Below are positions 41,001-56,000 of a DNA stretch of 64,000 nucleotides, one piece after another (within the stretch, counting starts at the first letter, position 1; every line of letters starts with the position of its first letter). The notes beneath the pieces were generated by a model. The model was not told the DNA's origin, ran no database searches, and was given only the letters and a program-made list of their open reading frames with translations. The DNA comes from Trichoplusia ni (lineage: Eukaryota > Arthropoda > Insecta > Lepidoptera > Noctuidae): the NCBI RefSeq assembly GCF_003590095.1, contig NC_039480.1, forward strand, positions 15,105,328-15,169,327, in the 5' to 3' direction. The translations under genes were made by a program, and so were the position numbers.

Positions 41001-44000
41001 CAGTACATAATGTTAAACGTGTGCTAAGTTGCATTGTACCCAAAAAGTAAATACATCAATATCGTAAATGCTATGATGTAGAGATGAATAGAGACAATTG
41101 TCTCTACTCTTGGACCCACATTTTTATTGTAACGAAAACGGGCAAACTCAAAGTCAAACGTCGAATTATTTTTTTCCCCTTATTGATTGTTATTTTAAAT
41201 GTGGCTAGATTTCTGAAAAACTTTAGCAAAAAGAAATAATTTCTTACGTCCTCCTTTTCTGGTTTCCTTTCCACCTTTCCATTTACAAACACACAACATA
41301 AAAGTCGTAAAAGAACTTATCACTTTATCACTGATCACGATCTCCACAGAAAATCCTCAAAAGCAGGAAAGAAACAAACTGCTTATTTCACATCATAACA
41401 AACAAGGTCTCGGTGAAACCTGGGTAAAGTACTAAAAATACCAGCCAATCCATCCAAGTCCGCAGCTATCAATATTGTTTTGGTAAAATATTAAAATTTT
41501 ATTACACCTTATTTTCATGGGTATAAAATAGCGGTTAAAACGGCCTGTGTAGTAGTATCAATTTATCATGTTTCAATCTCGGAGCGCTGGCCGCGGGCGC
41601 TGTGATGCGACCGGTAGATGTGCCACGAAATATTACACGGACATGAAAAATAGTTTCTATTCAGTATTTTTATGTAAAAATATGTTTATGTGATGCTCAT
41701 GTAATCGGGCGTCTTTTTGTATTATTCCTCGTTTATCTATGAATGGAAGAGTAAGTGGTAAAGATATTGAGGTGGGGTTATGTTCAGTTGTAAGGGAAAA
41801 TGAAACAAAAGTCAATTTACATCACAACTAAAGGTATTTTTATGTAAATGCCTACTGCGTGTCTAAAGTCGTACTTTCTGATGCAATAAATGGTAATACA
41901 AAAAATATGGCGAAACAAGTAGTCAGTATTGCGAATACAATCATAAAAACCTATTCTGTTGATAATTACAACATGACATTTAGCACACGTTTACATTAAT
42001 AGAAAACAAATTGCATTTAACAACAATAAAATGTTACAATTTTTGTTATTTACACCACAATCATGTTCGTTTCATTTGCTAGAGTAACTCATCTGATAAT
42101 ATTTTTTAGGGTTCACCTAGAAAATCTCTTAAGTTCAAGAAATAGGCAATAACTTATTATAATTCATACCTTAAAAGGATGCCTCTACTTGTGCTATTAT
42201 CTCATTTAAATGCTAATTTTCATGACACCTATTAACAATTTCTTGGTAGTAATGAAACTTTCTCTAAGCCGTGCTATAGATCACTAGAGAGAGATTACTA
42301 GAGTGATCGGGAAACTATATATATCTGAAACCAGAAGATATATTCTTTAAGTTAAATTTATGAGTAAGTACATCTAAAGTAAGGTAAATTAAAACAGGTT
42401 TCAGATGAAATTAAACGGACATCCGACGTTGTGAGTCTTAACCCTATGGAGTGAGAATGATTAATTAAAAAAAAAAGTCAATGGAAAGTCTTTGTAAGTG
42501 GCTTAGATACCCAAAAAGAAATCTTTCAGTTATCCTAGTGTTAAAACAACGTCAATCTTGTCGAAGCTAACCAAAGTCCTTTGACATCGCCACAACCTCA
42601 TGACTTCCAGTTTCCTGCATTTTTTCCGTTACAAGTGGTAAATTAAGCCATTCCGAAGCAGAACACCTCCGCCTTACAGTTTTAAGCTTTTTGCTTATAT
42701 CAAAAAGAAATAAACAACATTCGACCCCATCGAGTTAAGCCATTTTCATCCCATAATACGCGTTAATGTTTCCAAATGATATGTATATTGCTAATAATTT
42801 GAAAAGTCGTTTTTAATAATCCACTATTAAGTCGGTAGCCGGCTATTATATATGGAAGGATAGCACGGAGACGAGACAATTAGCTAAGGGCAAGGCTAGT
42901 GCATTAATTGTGTTGTGGGAAAATGTTTAATCGATATTTTCGAGAAATGTCATGGGAATTTAAATTCTCCTCCGTTTTTATCGAATATTTCTTACGAATT
43001 TCATTTGCTTGCTTTCTTTTTTCAAATTCCTAGCAATAAAATCATATTTGTTTTCTTCACTGTATATTTTTGGAGCAACTGTAGGGTTATAAAATGCCTG
43101 GCTGAACAGAATCTGAAATCGTTATGCAATCCAAAATTATTTTTCTTCTATATCTATATCTTGATGACTTGTTTTACGATCATGTTATTGCATGTTTGGA
43201 TTTTCGAAGCCTATTACATAATTGGCCAGTTACAAATTACAGATAAGTGTACCGATAACTCTTGACATTGTCATAATTTCACGGTTTTAATTGCTAATAT
43301 CCTACCTATACCTACAGAATATTTGCCTCAACTGCTTCAGTCATATTTAGACGTTTCAAGTGACTTGTACTCCTTTTAATTCATAATGAAGTTAAATAAT
43401 AAGTTGTATATATTGATACTAGCCATTCTGTTGCTACCTTGGGTTTTTAATATATTTTCGCCATTGCAATCAACACCAGTAATTCTAAAATAACACCTTG
43501 TGTAGGTTACTTAAACTTCGCCTTAACGACATTCGTATTCCTTATAAACTAACATCTTTCATATAATCATCAAAATTTCTCATCGAAAAAAAAACCTAGT
43601 CATTTATAAGAAAGTCTAAGGAGCAAGCTTCACCGCGACATACATAAATTCAATTAGTCGTTCAGAGCCGGTCGCTTCGCGGAACCGTGCGCTCACCAGC
43701 GCCGCTAATGAAGCCACTTTTCGTAACCAATGTCTTCATCCAATAACACAGGGATGCACTCAAGAAATACATATTTTGTTCATTGAATTATAATTTTAGA
43801 AAAAAAAAATATCGACAAGTGTCATGTTGGTAAGATGTTGAGGAGAATATAACAATGCTTACATTGATTCATTACTCTTACTTATTTTTGGGTAGGTCTT
43901 GGCCGAGCGAAGCTACCATTGTTCCTAATTTTATTGTATTTGGATTTGTGGCCTTGTACATCAGACCAATTAAATAGATAAATGTGGACATTATACTCAC

Positions 44001-47000
44001 ACCATAGTGTGTACAACCCATTTAAACATGTAAGTATTGTTATCCCTTTTGTTATCACATAACAATTTAAAAACAAAAGAACACCTTGTTACCAAAAAGT
44101 AGCTCAAGTCCGTCCCTGCTTTCTGTCCACACCGCGTGTAACCGCCTATTTCGTTCAAAATTATAACTTTATTATTGCCGGTGATTTTGGAAATTAATTT
44201 CTCGGTATCGAAGGCAAATTACAGTGAGTAGAGCACCCCACTGGCAATGAAGACATCAGAATCTTCCGATCCTGCATATTTAACAAAATAACCTCGAATA
44301 GTACCTTTATTTCTTGATAATTTTAATTCACCAAGTATGTTTCGACTAAATTATTATAGAGCTCCTTAAAAGTAGTGATTACGTGAGTTATTTAGTGCAC
44401 TCGCAAATTGGACACGATTCCGAAACTGAAAAGGTGTTAACTTCGCAGAGTCAATTTGCCGTTGCCATTAACAAGTACTTACTTATTACAAAAACCCACT
44501 ATCACCTTCACGGGGCCTTTAATATTTGTTTTGAACCGAGACCTCAGACTCGACATTAATCTGTATCATTACGAATTAAAACCAGAGTGCGCACAAATTA
44601 TTATGACAAAGCAATAACTTCAGCCATATTAGGTCTGTCCGTCGGCGCGGCGGCGGCGAGCGCTGCCCACCTCATATTTGATCACAATTAACCAATTACG
44701 AAGTCCCAATGCCCGCAACACCATATTACACTTTCACGAAAAACGGGAAAATGGCGTCGAGCGCGACTATTTTAATTTGATTCCAGAAAGTGATTCGTTG
44801 GCTAGTGTTAAGTGGTAGTAAATTATCGGCTTGTGTGATAACTGTCTGTGTGTATGTCCGTGTGATTATGTAGTTGTAACGGTACGTTATTACCGGCGAA
44901 ATTTACTGGGTTTTACACTCGAGTCCGCCTCCCGATCGCCGATTGATTCTCGGAATTATGAAATAAACCAATGCAAGCACTATTTTGATTGCTGAACAGT
45001 TTATTACTCGCCTCTCTCCGTATTAAACGAGACTTCAGCTCGTTTTAAAGTTTTAATTTGTTATATTTTATATCTTTTATTATTTTCTTACGTCAACAAT
45101 TTTCTATGGGCTGAGAAAAGGCTTTATAAACTAGTATAAATTACAATGGGCGTATTGCGTTAAAGCACCCTTCTATTTTTTATCGCAATCCTATAAGTGG
45201 TAATTTACAATCTTTAAATAATTGAAGACCTGAATAAAACGAATTTATATCTTCTCTACAACATTTTTTAATTTGCTAGATTTTGATTGTTAAATATAAA
45301 TATTACACAAAAGAAGACTTACTTGTCTTTATAACAATAAAACCAATAAAGTACAGTCCCCAAGTATTACAATCAAATATCAATACAAAGGCATAAAAGC
45401 AATCAGCCAGAATATAGATAAAGATAAAATCTTGCAGAATATGAACCATAAATTATCTGTAATACAAGGTCTTCCACAGAATATCAATTCCCCTTTACTG
45501 GTTCCGTAATAGAAAAATAAAAGGCATCACAAATAAAATCGCTTTTATTGAATAGTACATTTAATGTTGGCTGCCGATGCCGAACAGCGATAGCCTCTCT
45601 ATGAATAAAATAAAAATATTGTCTTCGGAGAAATACCTCTTTAATGTCTGTTGAGTCTAATATTTTGGCAGTTTTATGACTCGTTAATTTAAAAAAGCTA
45701 TTTAGTACCATCTCCATCAATATAGGTAGGACGTGATATTTTTTTATTCGATTAAGCTATCAGGCTGAATCAAAATTCCTTTGCCTGATATTTGTATAAA
45801 ACTGAATTAACCTAAAATAAAAATGGCTCCCAATTAATATTTCGTTAGAACAAACGAAGCGGAATAATTACATACGAATCTATAAACCGCATTATACAGC
45901 CCTCAAATAGATACTTAGTAAGTCCTCCCCTCCCCTGTGACATTAAAACATTGAGCAGACTAAATTAAAGCGCGCCAAAACTGTTGTCTGCGGGCCCAAG
46001 GCGGTCGTTTGTTTTAATACAATAACCGAAATCGTCTCTTTCACTCCTCTCATTAGGGACATGCTGTGGTCTCGCTCGCACACGCGTAATTTAGCCTTTT
46101 CTCTTAAGGCGACACTGTAACGTATCGGCAGTCTGACAGCTTAAAACAACTAAATTAGTCTAACGGCAAGTGATTTCTCGATTTATTGATAACATTTTGT
46201 TCTTGTCTAAACGTTTCGCAATTCATTTTAAGGCTGTAATTATAACACTTTCTTAGTGTGTATTACAATCGAAGTAATTAATTGTGTTGTTTTTTTATGG
46301 TTTTAATAATTGCTAACATATTTTAATAAAGAATATTTTAACAAGTTAATTAAGGTACAAATCTCATTTCCCAAATTATCGAAGTAACAAAACAACGATA
46401 CATTCAACGCACAACAGAAGCGCGTTCCTCTTAATCACTTCTAATTTATTTAGCCCCTCGGAGGACCGAGCGAGTAATTTATAGCTGTCCCTTTCCAACC
46501 CGCGGCTTCGGACGTGCAGCCGTCCTGCTCTCGGGGGACCATTTTTAATTAAAATCACCGGGAGAAAATTAGAAATTATATTCTATTTTCAAAAACTTGG
46601 TCTGACGCTTTGTAGGAGATTATCTGTTTTTTATGAGCCTCGGGTCGTGGCTGTTGTTTTACGGCGCAGGAATTGGCTGAATGGACTTTGTTCCGACCAC
46701 GGAGTCTTTTACGATTATGTCTTGTTCATTTCAATCCTACTACGCTGATGATTGGAAATGTTTTAAGTTTGCTCGTTACGCCTTAACGTTGATGGCAAGG
46801 CCCTAATGTCATGCGAGTATATTAACTTTATAACAACTACGCGCGACGTGTGAACATTAGGATGCCAACTAAATTATATATGGCAGATATTTTTTATATT
46901 TAATTATGGCAATCATGTTTGAGCTTTTTTATCTTGTTTTAGGTGTTAAATTAATCATTCGTAACATGAAATTTAATAACACGATTGGATATTAGTAAAA

Positions 47001-50000
47001 ATATTTTATTGAATTCCATCCCGAATAACATCAAGTATTTTAAACTAACTTACTTGCAATTTTTTTGCGTTTGAATTAAACTTGGTTGTCTTTGCTCAAA
47101 CGGAACGAAGTCATTTAAAATTCTTAATATAACGAAATTATTAGTTTGCAATTTAATACAAATAACACAAATGAAACATTGAATACTCATTTAAAACGAA
47201 GCAAAAGAGGTCACTGACATAGAGTTCAAAATCTTCCATCGTATCTTGTCACGCCTAACTTCATTCTAACATTGCGTATTTGTCCCAGGTGGTGTATGCG
47301 ACGACGACGGTGACAGTGGCAAGCGGAGACGTTCGAGGACCAACTTCAACTCGTGGCAGCTTGAGGAGCTGGAGCGAGCCTTCCTGGCCTCGCACTACCC
47401 TGACGTATTCATGAGGGAGGCTCTCGCCATGAGGCTTGACCTCAAGGAGAGCAGGGTTGCTGTAAGTACACTTCACTTAGTCTTAGCGTTCTCTTAAGGT
47501 AACGAGGAGATGAATTTGGCCAGCAGTGAGACACAGTGGGTTTGATGAAAAAGGAAATCGTTTCAATTAAAAATGGCATAACAAGGATATATTACATAGA
47601 ATATATTTTTTCAAGCCTCGAAACCCATTAGACACTTAAACAATCTTAGAAGGCTTTAAGAAGGCATTTGAACAGTAGGTAGTTGGTTGAGTGGATCCGG
47701 ATGAGAAGATTATTTCTAATTTTTCAGCGTATTGTGTCTAATATGAGTTTTCTCATTCAATGAAAATTAAAACACTGCAGTAAAACTTTAAAGTTCACGA
47801 GTTCGTTAATTTATTTCTGAACCTTTTAAATAATAATTAGACGCGGAAGTCTTCACTTAGTTTTACGTGATTCTAATCTCCTCAAAGAAATAAAATACAT
47901 GCACATAAACTAGTCTCTATATTTAAAACGTCAAGTGGAAATCACGGATAATAAATTAGACTCCCGGCTGTAGTTTGGGGCCCAAGTTCCTCTCATCTTG
48001 CTGCACGTTGACGTGTCACAAATCTTCCTTATGAAGGCAGGATATACTTCATAAACAAGTTATTACACAAAGTTTCGAAGATCCTGTCATCACTCCTCAG
48101 TCCTCAGCGTTCACGGCCGTATAAAGGCTTGAAGTCGTTAGCCACCCACTGGCAGCCTGGACGAGACTTAAATAACAACGCAGGAAGGAATCAAAAGTAT
48201 ACAAAATTGAACGACACTTTTGACGATGTGCATTAGCCACGGTGTTTAAACAGCGTACAGTCCTTTGTAGTAGCGGCTAAATATATTTAGCACGCGACTA
48301 AAGGCGACGGTTTCACAGCTAACGTCTTAATCCATTGCGGGTGGCTGTTTACGATGGAGTATTTGTAACCATAGCGAAATAGCTTAATTTTATTACGCAC
48401 CGAATCTGCTTTGGCATGCTGCTGGCTTCTGATTTGTTAGATCTGAATCGAGGCGAAAATTATATCGTAGTCACGGTATCAGCTTGATGCGTTTTCCTGC
48501 TAATAAGATATGTCTCCGATTGAGGTGTTTCAGGAATCCTTTGATGAAGGCGACCTGACAAGTGTATTAGAATTTGAAGTTATGTCATTACTTCTAGGAC
48601 TATTCGGAGGAAATGCTTGAATAGGCTTGTCAAATATTCATATCTAAAAATACATTTTTCCAGCATCCACAAAAATGATCATGTCATCAAAATAAACCAA
48701 AACATTACCGAAAACCGATATCATTTTGGAGGAAAATACCGGGACAAACCCGACGTACGGTGCTTCGTACATAAGGGTAGAAAGCTGAAGGTTTCCGTTC
48801 AATATAAATGAGGGACGATTTCCCTTATTTTCCCCAAACCTTCAGAGGCTAAGCGGCCGCCGGGGACTGTGCGGCTCGCCGCTTTTTATATAACCTTTAG
48901 GATACGAAATAATGTTCGACTTGAGATAATACAGTTTTGAATGGACGCCGTTTTGTGGCCAACCGTTGCTCGTACATGTATTGATGGCATTTTGTTTGGG
49001 GTTTTCTCCGAACGAGAAAATAATGTCGGCTCCCTTTTTTATTACTACCCGGTAATACTTCCTTACCAGACCGAACGTCCGATAAACTCAGCTGAAGCGC
49101 AATCATTTAACGTTTTATTTAAACTTGATACAAAGACATTGACATTATGACCTCAGCTTAACACCAAATAGCCTGATAATTTTCAAATAATAATAAAACT
49201 TTGACATTGTCCAGATAGCTCGTAAAACTCAGTTCGCCAACACAATAGTTTCCGTAACAAGATATAAGTAAATCCATTTCTATAATCAGTACTAACGTCG
49301 ATTGTATCCAACATTTATCGCGGCGGATCTCGCTCTGAAAGACAGACTATCCCGCACTACTCCTAATAGTTGGTATAAATCAAAAGATTGCAATCTTGGC
49401 GGCACCCCTGGGATGCGAGCGAGACGGCACGATTGAAAAGCATAGATTTAAATGGGCGGGTCAGATAAGGATGGCTGCAGATCGCGTCGCTCCGACCTCG
49501 TCCGCGTCGCCGCTCCTAGGGACGTCACAATTCGATTACAGCTCAATAAAGTTAAAGTGACTTGTTTGCGTCTGTAAAGTGGATTTTTTTTCCTCATTTT
49601 TGATTTCTCTATTTCCTTTACTTCGTTCAACGTTTCACGTCGCGATTTCGATCGCAGTCTCGCCATACAGTATCCTTTTATAGGCAATACATTTATGAAA
49701 GTAAAATAGTATTGTAGTAAATAAAATAATGGGTTGTTATTGATTAGATGTGACAGTTACAACTTTATAGCAAGTTGTAGTATATTTTAAGTTCGAAATT
49801 CTTTGTGCGTTAGCAGAACATTATTCTCTTATTAAATAAAGCTTTTTGAGACGCAGTGAAAGTAATCATGGCTCAGAAAGCGTAAGGGTTTCAGGAAAGA
49901 CGTTAAAAGCTCATTTTTTACCGAAAATGGCATATTCTAATCTAATTTCATCCCCGTCTGACGTAAACTTACGAAAACGGCTCACTCGCTCCGCCGTAAG

Positions 50001-53000
50001 CGCGGAAGTATCGACTTCATTTTAAAATTCATAGCATAAAATTTACATTTATATGCCAATTTCATTTCCTAACAGGGCGTCGGCGGTCTCACGCACACAT
50101 CAGTATTCCACACACATCCGACGCTGGCTGGGTACACCCCAAAAGTAAAAAAATAGAAAATCTCCTTACATTCCCTGCTCGGTTGGGAAGAAAAAAGAAT
50201 GGCGCGAGGTTTAAATATGGAACACTAAATGGAACGCTTAGGCGACAAAATGCGGATAGAATATAAAATTTAAGGAGTGTCGAGTATCCTTGTTGCTCTC
50301 TTGGGCGCTGCGTATCTCCATCCCTTTCGGGGCTCGTCGCTATCAACCACGAGCCGACTTTACCGCCGTAGGCTTAGCGGTAAAAGATAGACATGAGACC
50401 TCTACAGGGTTGCTCCCGAGGCGGTGAATTATCGGGCATGAATAATTTTCTCACTGGCAAACAAGATGTGCTTGTATACAACTGCTTTAATGTAATTACT
50501 GATCCTGATGAAATGCGTCGCTTCACATGTGTACGACTGTATAATTTTTACATTAAACATGTTCAAAACGAAGTTGTCATCCACGTTTGTTCATTAATGC
50601 GTGCGGGGCAGCCTTTTGGATTAAATTATAATGATGATTGTGTATTACGACCTAATGAAATGTAGGGCCCATTAATTTTTTTAAGTATTATCTTCGTATT
50701 TAATGTATATATTAAGCAACTAATTGTTACTGGCTAATTACTAATTTAAGTTGTTTAACCCTGTTCAAACGCATTACATTAAAAAACTCGTATATTAAAA
50801 TTTACGTTCTATTAGTAATAAGTGTAATAACGGAATTAAAAAACTGCCTAAAAGGGCCTTCTTAATATTAAAATATTTTGATTTCAAAATTCGTTCTGGA
50901 CAACCCTATTCGAAAACGCTTAGCTGGCAATTCAACACCAGCTTGCGAAATTTATATCCGTCTTTGTCACACGTACACTTTGATATCAATTTGTACGCTG
51001 AAAAGAAAGAGATGGCGCGACCTACTGAAATACAGCCGTGAGTGCCTGAAACGTAATTTGTGGCTGTAGAATTGTTTACCGGGTTGTTTTTTAAATCTGC
51101 TTGTACTGGGCAATGTTTGGAAACAAAACTTCTGAATACAATAGAAACCAAAAAGAATCTTTGTTAGTGGTTATAAAATAACTACGACGATGGATTTAAA
51201 ATAATTTATTTACTTCTGGCAACGAGAAAAAAAAGAGCACATTGATTCTTCTTTCAATTAAATCTATTCCAACACACCATGAATTCGCATGGTGATAATT
51301 ACGTGAAAATTATCAATTCAACTGCTAGAATTAATTTCATCTTGCATAGAACTATTTACATTTTTATTGAGCATTGTTTTACTGGAAAATATTTCAACAA
51401 AGATTATGGAAATGAATAACGGTGTTGGTCTCAGCTATAAATTTTATTTGCTTGTTATAAATGTCAGACAAATAAAATTATACGACTAGATTCATATAAA
51501 AATGTCTCATAAGCTATTATTTCGTTCGATAGCCAAAATCTTTGTTTGAATAAGTTGCGTAGGTTTAGTGAATGAGACAAATAAAAATATCTAAATAATT
51601 TACCTAATCAACTTTTGATTGAGATGCATACCATACATTATTTAGAAGAAAAACCTGTGTGATAATTACTTGACAACTTAAGTGACTTCAGTTTCAATAA
51701 TTAATTAACGTTAATTTGTCGTTATTTTGAAAGAAGCCGTTCAGTTTATATAAGATATTATTTTCAATTCCGTGTTAAAATACAAAGTCTACAAATACAT
51801 AAAAAATAATAGTTATCTTAGAAACAACTTATAACAGACTGTCATGTTATTAAACTTTTTCGACGCCATTTTCCAGTTTTCAATGATCAAAAAGTGTTCA
51901 GTCTAAATCTTTCATCAGATTATTTAGTTAACCAATAAAACTTGTAATTATTCTTGTACTAATACTTACCTATAACCAGTGTACCTACCTAAATATACCT
52001 ACATAAAAAAAACACGTGATAAATAAATAAAAATTGCTCATTTAAAAACAAAAGATGGCAATAGCAATCTGAACCTCGCGATCAAAGTGTAGTGAGGTAA
52101 GGGAATGTCTCCCCTCTGAAGAGTCAATGTATCGGCACAGCCTTATTTACACCGGGGACGACCGGGGAAAGTGCTGACATCACTTTAAATGGCTTTTATA
52201 TTCGGCTTTATTTTTTGGTAAATTGTCTGCTTTAGAAGTAGGGAGGAATCGTGCTGTGGTTTCGAATTAATGGAGAGTAAGATTTTTAACTCAGTTTTAA
52301 TCTAAAAAGGATTGTTTTTATTCATATTTTTTATTATCACACTGATAATGTTTGTTGCTGGTTTTTAGGTTTCCTATTTATTGTTTCGACCTTAGAATAT
52401 ATCTTTTGCAAAGCATAATTATTGGTAAATTCTGCAACTTTCTTTGAAGCCTTATTGTAGTAAGTACTGCGAACATTTAACTAGTTTAAAGTATAACACA
52501 CTAAAGAGCTCACAACAACGAAATAACTTCTTCAGACTTACAACTTCTACTGAAATCGTAAGGACCGACTATTTACAAAATCAAACGAACCTTAAATAAC
52601 AATTAAAACACCAAAATCACCCCCTAAAAACACAACCCAACCCAATACATAAACCAACCACATAAGCTACAAATTAAATAGCAAACCAATCGGCGTATAC
52701 GAAAACAAAAACATAACGAAACAAGTCAGTGGGTCCTCCCTACCCGGTATTAATGGCACACCCTCCGGGGTGGGGATACCCGGGTCATTAGGGGCTACCC
52801 GGGTAGTACCCAGCCGGTCATTACCGACCAGCCGGTAATCAATGAATTTCGATTAGACGTTACGAACAAAACGATAATTAAAACATTGTGGTCTTGATGT
52901 AATCTCTGTTAGCTTTTACTATGATTATTTTATTTTGTTTTGTTTTTGTTAATGGTTAATAGTGTTTCCTATGTTGGTTTTTATAAATGAGTTTAAGAGC

Positions 53001-56000
53001 AATTTAATTGTGATTTCACTAAAATTGTTGAGGCATTACGAAAGTATTTTAAGAAATGATACTATTATTAGTTATACACTGTTTTCCTTCATTGGGTGAA
53101 GAAATACATTTTCAAGTACGCTAAAATGAAATCATCTACCCGCAAGTAAGCAAGCACGATCATTATCATTCGTTCAAGTCACATGACTCAGACTCTGGAC
53201 AAGCAACTTGGTATTGGATAATAAATAATAAATAAATGCGGACAACATCACATACATTGTTCTGAACCGAAAGTAAGTTGCTAAAGCACTTGTGTTATGG
53301 AATTCAGATACAACGAAGGTACCACAAACACCCAGACCCGAGACAATGTAGAAACGTGAATTTTTACATTGACCCGGCCGGGGATCGAACCCGGGACACC
53401 TTGAAACCGGTGCGTGCGCCACTCGACCACGGAGTTTGAAATCATTTAAGTAATTAATAAAATATTTTTGAAATAAAATCTGAATTGTAATATTCTTATT
53501 CAATCGCAATCGTGTGATTTTAATCTCAATTTCGACCGCAACAAATTGTAATTATTTCGTTATAATGCAGTATTTTTACATTAAGTAAAATTCACACTAA
53601 TTAGTTTAAAAAATAATTTTATCAGTAATTTATTACTTACACGTGTAATAATTGATTAATTATGATTATTATACACGGCATGAGTGGGACAAATAATTAT
53701 GTAATATAGTATTTAACATACATATTTTTACAGACCATTTTTACCTACTTACAAAATAGGTTCTTTTATTTTTTAAATTCAATTGAAAAACGTGTGCCTT
53801 CGGGAGTTACGAATAAACATAAGACGCTCTCGCATTTGTGTTTTAAATAAGTGTCACTGTAACATAAAAACAAAGAATAATAGGTACTATAACAATGCTC
53901 CTTTTAATATTATACCTAGTTTTTAATATTGAAGGTTATTTACCAAGTTCCAATGGCTTAGCTATACTCTACATTATATTTCAGCATATTTTCACTATGA
54001 TTCTTTGACTTAGTTCTTCCGTGTCCTAACCCGAATACTACTAATCTAAACCACTTTGTTTTTAATCTGACGCTACCCAAGGACTTTTATTGCTGACTCT
54101 ACATTTGAATAAATGTCCAACATAAATTATTGTACCTTTAAAGCATTCTTCGTACCAAAACCTTTAAAAATTAAACCGCTTTAAGCGCGGGTAGCCCTTC
54201 AGACCCATATTATAGGCTTAATAATGAGAGCCATCGTGCCTTCATGTTATTAAATAAATCCAAATGAATCCGGCAAAGGGTATTATGCGTTTTGCAATAA
54301 AATAAAATGGCTTCCTCGTAAACTTGACCCCCTGAGATTCAAACACTCACGTTAGAATATACTGTTTGTTTTTATTTAAAAGAAGAATTGAAATTGTTTT
54401 AAAAGATATTTCAGAAACTTTCAATTAATGTTAACGTAATCAAATTTTACGTATAATGTACACATTTACTTTTCTAAATTCTCTCCATTCATTTTCGCAT
54501 TGTCAACAAGGCATAATTAAAGTTGTGATACGCTCAAAAAATAACAATCCTAAACTTGAGACATCAATCAGTCAACAACTAAAATAATATTGTTCCTAAA
54601 CCTACGGAATCCTCAACATCGCCATTCCGACTCGCACTTTACCAGTTTCAAATTTGCAAGACAGCCATAAACTAATAGTGTTATAATACGTATAGTACTA
54701 TCTGGTGGTCTGTGTCCGGTGCAAAACCCCGTCACGGTAACCTATCATAAAGGTAATTTTATAGAGACAATTAAATACTAAACCTCACCCGTTATGGCAC
54801 TTTAAGTACCGGTTGTCGAGACCTCTAAATCTCAGAGGTAGGTAAACCACACACGCCTAGCAACAGTCATGCAGACAGACAGACATTCGCGTCAAGTTAG
54901 TCATAAATATTTCATTGCCATTAAGTATTATAATGATGGCTATATTAATATTACTTGGAAGAGATAAAGGATGGCTTGTAACATTTTGTCATAGATTAAA
55001 ACGACATCAGAAAAGCTCATCTTTCGAATGTATTGTCAAACTCCAACTTGGCTTCTGGTCTTACCGGATCCAAATGACCAGTTATTCCACAACTTTCACA
55101 CAACGCCATCTAGTCTCAAAGTTAGTAAAGCTTAAGAAGAACTAGACAACTAAAAACATCCTTAAATAGTTACACAAACATTTTTGCCGGATGGGAATCG
55201 AACAATTGAAATCCCACGACTTCTGGCATAGCAGTTAGGGAACAAACGCAAGTAAATTATTTGATTGTGGAAATACAACCAAAACAGTCAATTCTAATTA
55301 CCTATACTTTGATAGAATTCAATTTACATAACTATTCTCTCTTAGTATGTCAAGAGAGCAACATGGACAAATTATAAAACTGGTGATTTAGCTCCGTATA
55401 AACAAATACTAATAAATATAATCGATCAGAGTATTCCTCTAAAAGTAACTTTATTTCAATACAAGAGAACTCTACGTTGATAAAATTTTCTTTGGATAAA
55501 AAGTTGGTACCGGAAACTATACTACACTTTCCATTACCTAAACTTTTACTGGTAACGAAAGATTAGGGGGATGGAGTGTTGTGATGCGACTGAAGGCCTA
55601 TATTTAGCGTTTGACCTCAACAGGCTAAGCTCTTGATCATGATTATGACTCAGCATCGGCAATTGAATTGGGCCACCACAATTATACCATCTTTCTCTAA
55701 TCTTTGGTATAGTTCATCTGTTTACTAGAAGACATTGTTTCGTAAATCAAGGAAGATATTGATATTCGCTCGTCGTATGCGCGCGCACGCCCGCTCGGTA
55801 TTACCATGCAAATGCGCTGGCGCATTGAAATTTAACGTCTCAATTCTTGGCGGCCCGTAGTTTTACAAGCCTTTGTGCGGCAAATGACACTACGACCTCT
55901 TATAAGCTGTCAATCTAAAGAGTTATTATTTGAAATTAATATAACTGAAGCCATATCTTAGTTGAAAGTTGGAGATTCGTATTTTGTTTTGCATGATGAC

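Larger units (their letters stand above)
26016..47288 (+). other. unc-4: unc-4 intron 1 (about 21.3 kb)
   Basis: Bounded by the weak donor after 26015 and the acceptor before 47289. I found no coding exon inside it. It holds a 40-bp tandem duplication (26781-26860), lepidopteran-type repeats (27461-27735, 27821-27921, 28491-28530, 29096-29215, 33221-33400, 37661-37899, 38094-38185), and several less AT-rich islands that may be enhancers: 30230-30430 with three ATCGAT sites, 33780-33960, 43660-43735, 44630-44790 and 46440-46560. A first intron this long is common in developmental transcription-factor genes and is often where enhancers lie; that role here is inference. Confidence 0.8.

Noticed and set aside
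42915..43265. 116-codon + strand frame with hydrophobic stretches, briefly considered as a chemoreceptor fragment
   Set aside because: It starts at GTG rather than ATG, has T-rich Phe/Ile runs expected from AT-rich DNA, and shows no receptor signature.
47261..47476. Minus-strand 71-codon frame over exon 2
   Set aside because: Antisense of the homeobox exon.
53381..53434. A true tRNA gene on the minus strand
   Set aside because: A and B boxes are present, but the acceptor stem does not close and a SINE body and tail follow directly; it is a SINE head.
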